From assembly GCF_902498915.1 (NCBI RefSeq), contig NZ_CABVLQ010000001.1: DNA of 64,000 nucleotides; one strand, 5' to 3'. Below, one piece after another: positions 62,781 through 64,000 of the stretch; position 1 is the first letter of the stretch, and each line of letters begins with the position of its first letter. A model generated the notes under the pieces. It did no database searches and was not told where the DNA came from. It worked only from the letters and a program-made list of their open reading frames with translations. The position numbers and the translations under genes were made by a program. Origin of the DNA: Escherichia ruysiae (lineage in GTDB: Bacteria > Pseudomonadota > Gammaproteobacteria > Enterobacterales > Enterobacteriaceae).

Positions 62781-63965
62781 TTAACGGCTAAAGAAAGCGC
62801 GCTGGATCGCCAGTTCGACACCGCGAACTTCGGCCAGGCCTTTCAGACGACCAATCGCGGAGTAACCTGGGTTGGTTTTCTTCTTCAGGTCGTCCAGCAT
62901 CTGATGACCGTGGTCCGGACGCATCGGGATCAGGTCTTCTTTGCCTTCCGCTTTACGACGGTGTTCTTCTTCAACAATCGCTTTCACCACTTCGTACATA
63001 TCAACGTCACCGTTCAGGTGCGCCGCTTCGTGGAAGGTTTTCGGGTTATCTTCACGCATGGTGGAACGCAGATGGGTGAAGTAAATACGCGGACCGAACT
63101 GCTTGATCATATCAACCAGATCGTTGTCAGCACGCACGCCGTAAGAACCGGTGCACATGGTGAAACCGTTCGCCATGCTGTTTACGGTATCAACCATCCA
63201 CTGCATATCTTCAATGGTGGAAACAATGCGCGGCAGGCCGAGGATCGGGCGCGGCGGATCGTCCGGGTGAACAGCCATACGCACACCAACTTCTTCGGCA
63301 ACCGGAATAATGGCTTTCAGGAAGACCGCAAAGTTTTCGCGCAGCTTCGCTTTGTCGATATCTTTGTACAGCTCCAGGTGCTTACGGAACTGGTCGAGGG
63401 TGTAGCCTTCTTCCGCGCCCGGCAGACCAGCAATGATGTTACGGGTCAGACGAGCTTTGTCTTCGTCGCTCATAGTGGCGAAGCGTTCAGCAGCCTGAGC
63501 AATTTCTTCTTCGGTGTAATCCGCTTCCGCGCCTGGACGCTTCAGGATATGCATTTCGAATGCAGCGAATTCGATCTGGTCGAAGCGCAGAGCTTTGGAG
63601 CCGTCTGGCAGCACGTATTCGAGGTCAGTACGGGTCCAGTCGAGCACCGGCATGAAGTTGTAGCACACGGTGCGAATGCCGCACTGCGCCAGGTTGCGCA
63701 GAGTCTGCTGATAGTTAGCGATCCACTGCTCGTAGTTGCCAGTGTGGGTTTTGATATCTTCGTGAATTGGCACGCTTTCTACGACAGACCACACCAGGCC
63801 TGCATCTTCAACGATCGCCTTGCGTTTGAGGATCTCTTCTACGGACCATACTTCGCCGTTCGGGATATGGTGCAGCGCGGTAACCACGCCAGTTGCGCCC
63901 GCCTGACGGACATCAGCTAAAGAAACCGGATCGTTTGGGCCGTACCAGCGCCAGGTCTGTTCCAT
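62781..63965 (-). CDS. uxuA: UxuA, mannonate dehydratase
   Basis: This 394-residue TIM-barrel enzyme dehydrates D-mannonate to 2-keto-3-deoxygluconate, the last step before the KDG pathway in glucuronate breakdown. The characteristic start [30 protein letters not shown] and the metal-ligand region [12 protein letters not shown] are present, with MRPDHGHQM near the C-terminus. AAGAGGAAAAATC precedes the ATG. Its promoter lies outside the window. Confidence 0.97.
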
Positions 63966-64000
63966 GATTTTTCCTCTTTCACATAGTGGGTTCCACAGCA

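Noticed and set aside
62904..63920. 338-codon open frame opposite uxuA
   Set aside because: It is antisense to a complete UxuA with all motifs; Phe/His/Arg-rich composition indicates a shadow.

Overview
The window is chromosomal DNA of Escherichia coli or a very close relative. Gene content and order are those recalled for the deo/serB/dnaTC/tsr/hsd/uxu segment (about 98 to 99.7 min on the K-12 map), read here in the reverse of the usual K-12 direction. It begins inside ettA and ends just upstream of uxuA. Several orthologues differ at a modest number of residues from K-12 as I remember it, and accessory loci differ, so this is probably not K-12. No prophage, insertion sequence, integrase, CRISPR array or rRNA was seen.

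Layout. (1) 1-6552: conserved block ettA, nadR-radA-serB (minus strand) and ytjB-lplA. (2) 6584-14054: a small HTH gene where K-12 has yjjJ, then the deoCABD nucleoside-catabolism operon and the divergent glycyl-radical pair yjjI-yjjW. The yjjI coding region carries two DeoR operator-like palindromes, lying 599 and 878 bp from the one near deoC. (3) 14169-21768: yjjV-yjjU, ytjA, osmY, prfC, yjjG-rimI-holD and rsmC. (4) 22069-31318: three tandem tRNA-Leu(CAG) genes, yjjZ and fhuF flanking Fur boxes, the yjjQ-bglJ regulators, yjjP-yjjB, the primosome genes dnaT-dnaC, yjjA and opgB. (5) 31438-40930: L-galactonate genes lgoD/lgoR/lgoT, the serine chemoreceptor tsr with a sigma-28 promoter, and btsT-yjiX-yjiA. 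(6) 41010-50807: the variable 'immigration control region'. It holds an uncharacterised minus-strand pair (BrnA-like fragment and membrane protein), a complete type I restriction-modification operon hsdR-hsdM-hsdS resembling the EcoAI (IB) family, the SOS-linked symE with antisense RNA symR, and a 697-residue DUF262/DUF1524 protein of the GmrSD type. mrr and mcrBC, expected here in K-12, are absent. (7) 50903-59870: yjiS, yjiR, an intact Rpn-family nuclease with a convincing internal start, yjiN, a decayed yjiM scrap, yjiK, yjiJ, a yjiG tail fragment, iadA, and iraD with its leader ORF. (8) 60197-63965: the uxuABR hexuronate operon.

The most interesting parts are the defence cluster at 41-51 kb, the nested Rpn short product at 52903-53136, and the scars of gene loss (yjiM, yjiG) that mark recent reductive change beside it. 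Comparisons with K-12 and family assignments are from memory and from motifs visible in the translations; no database search was run.
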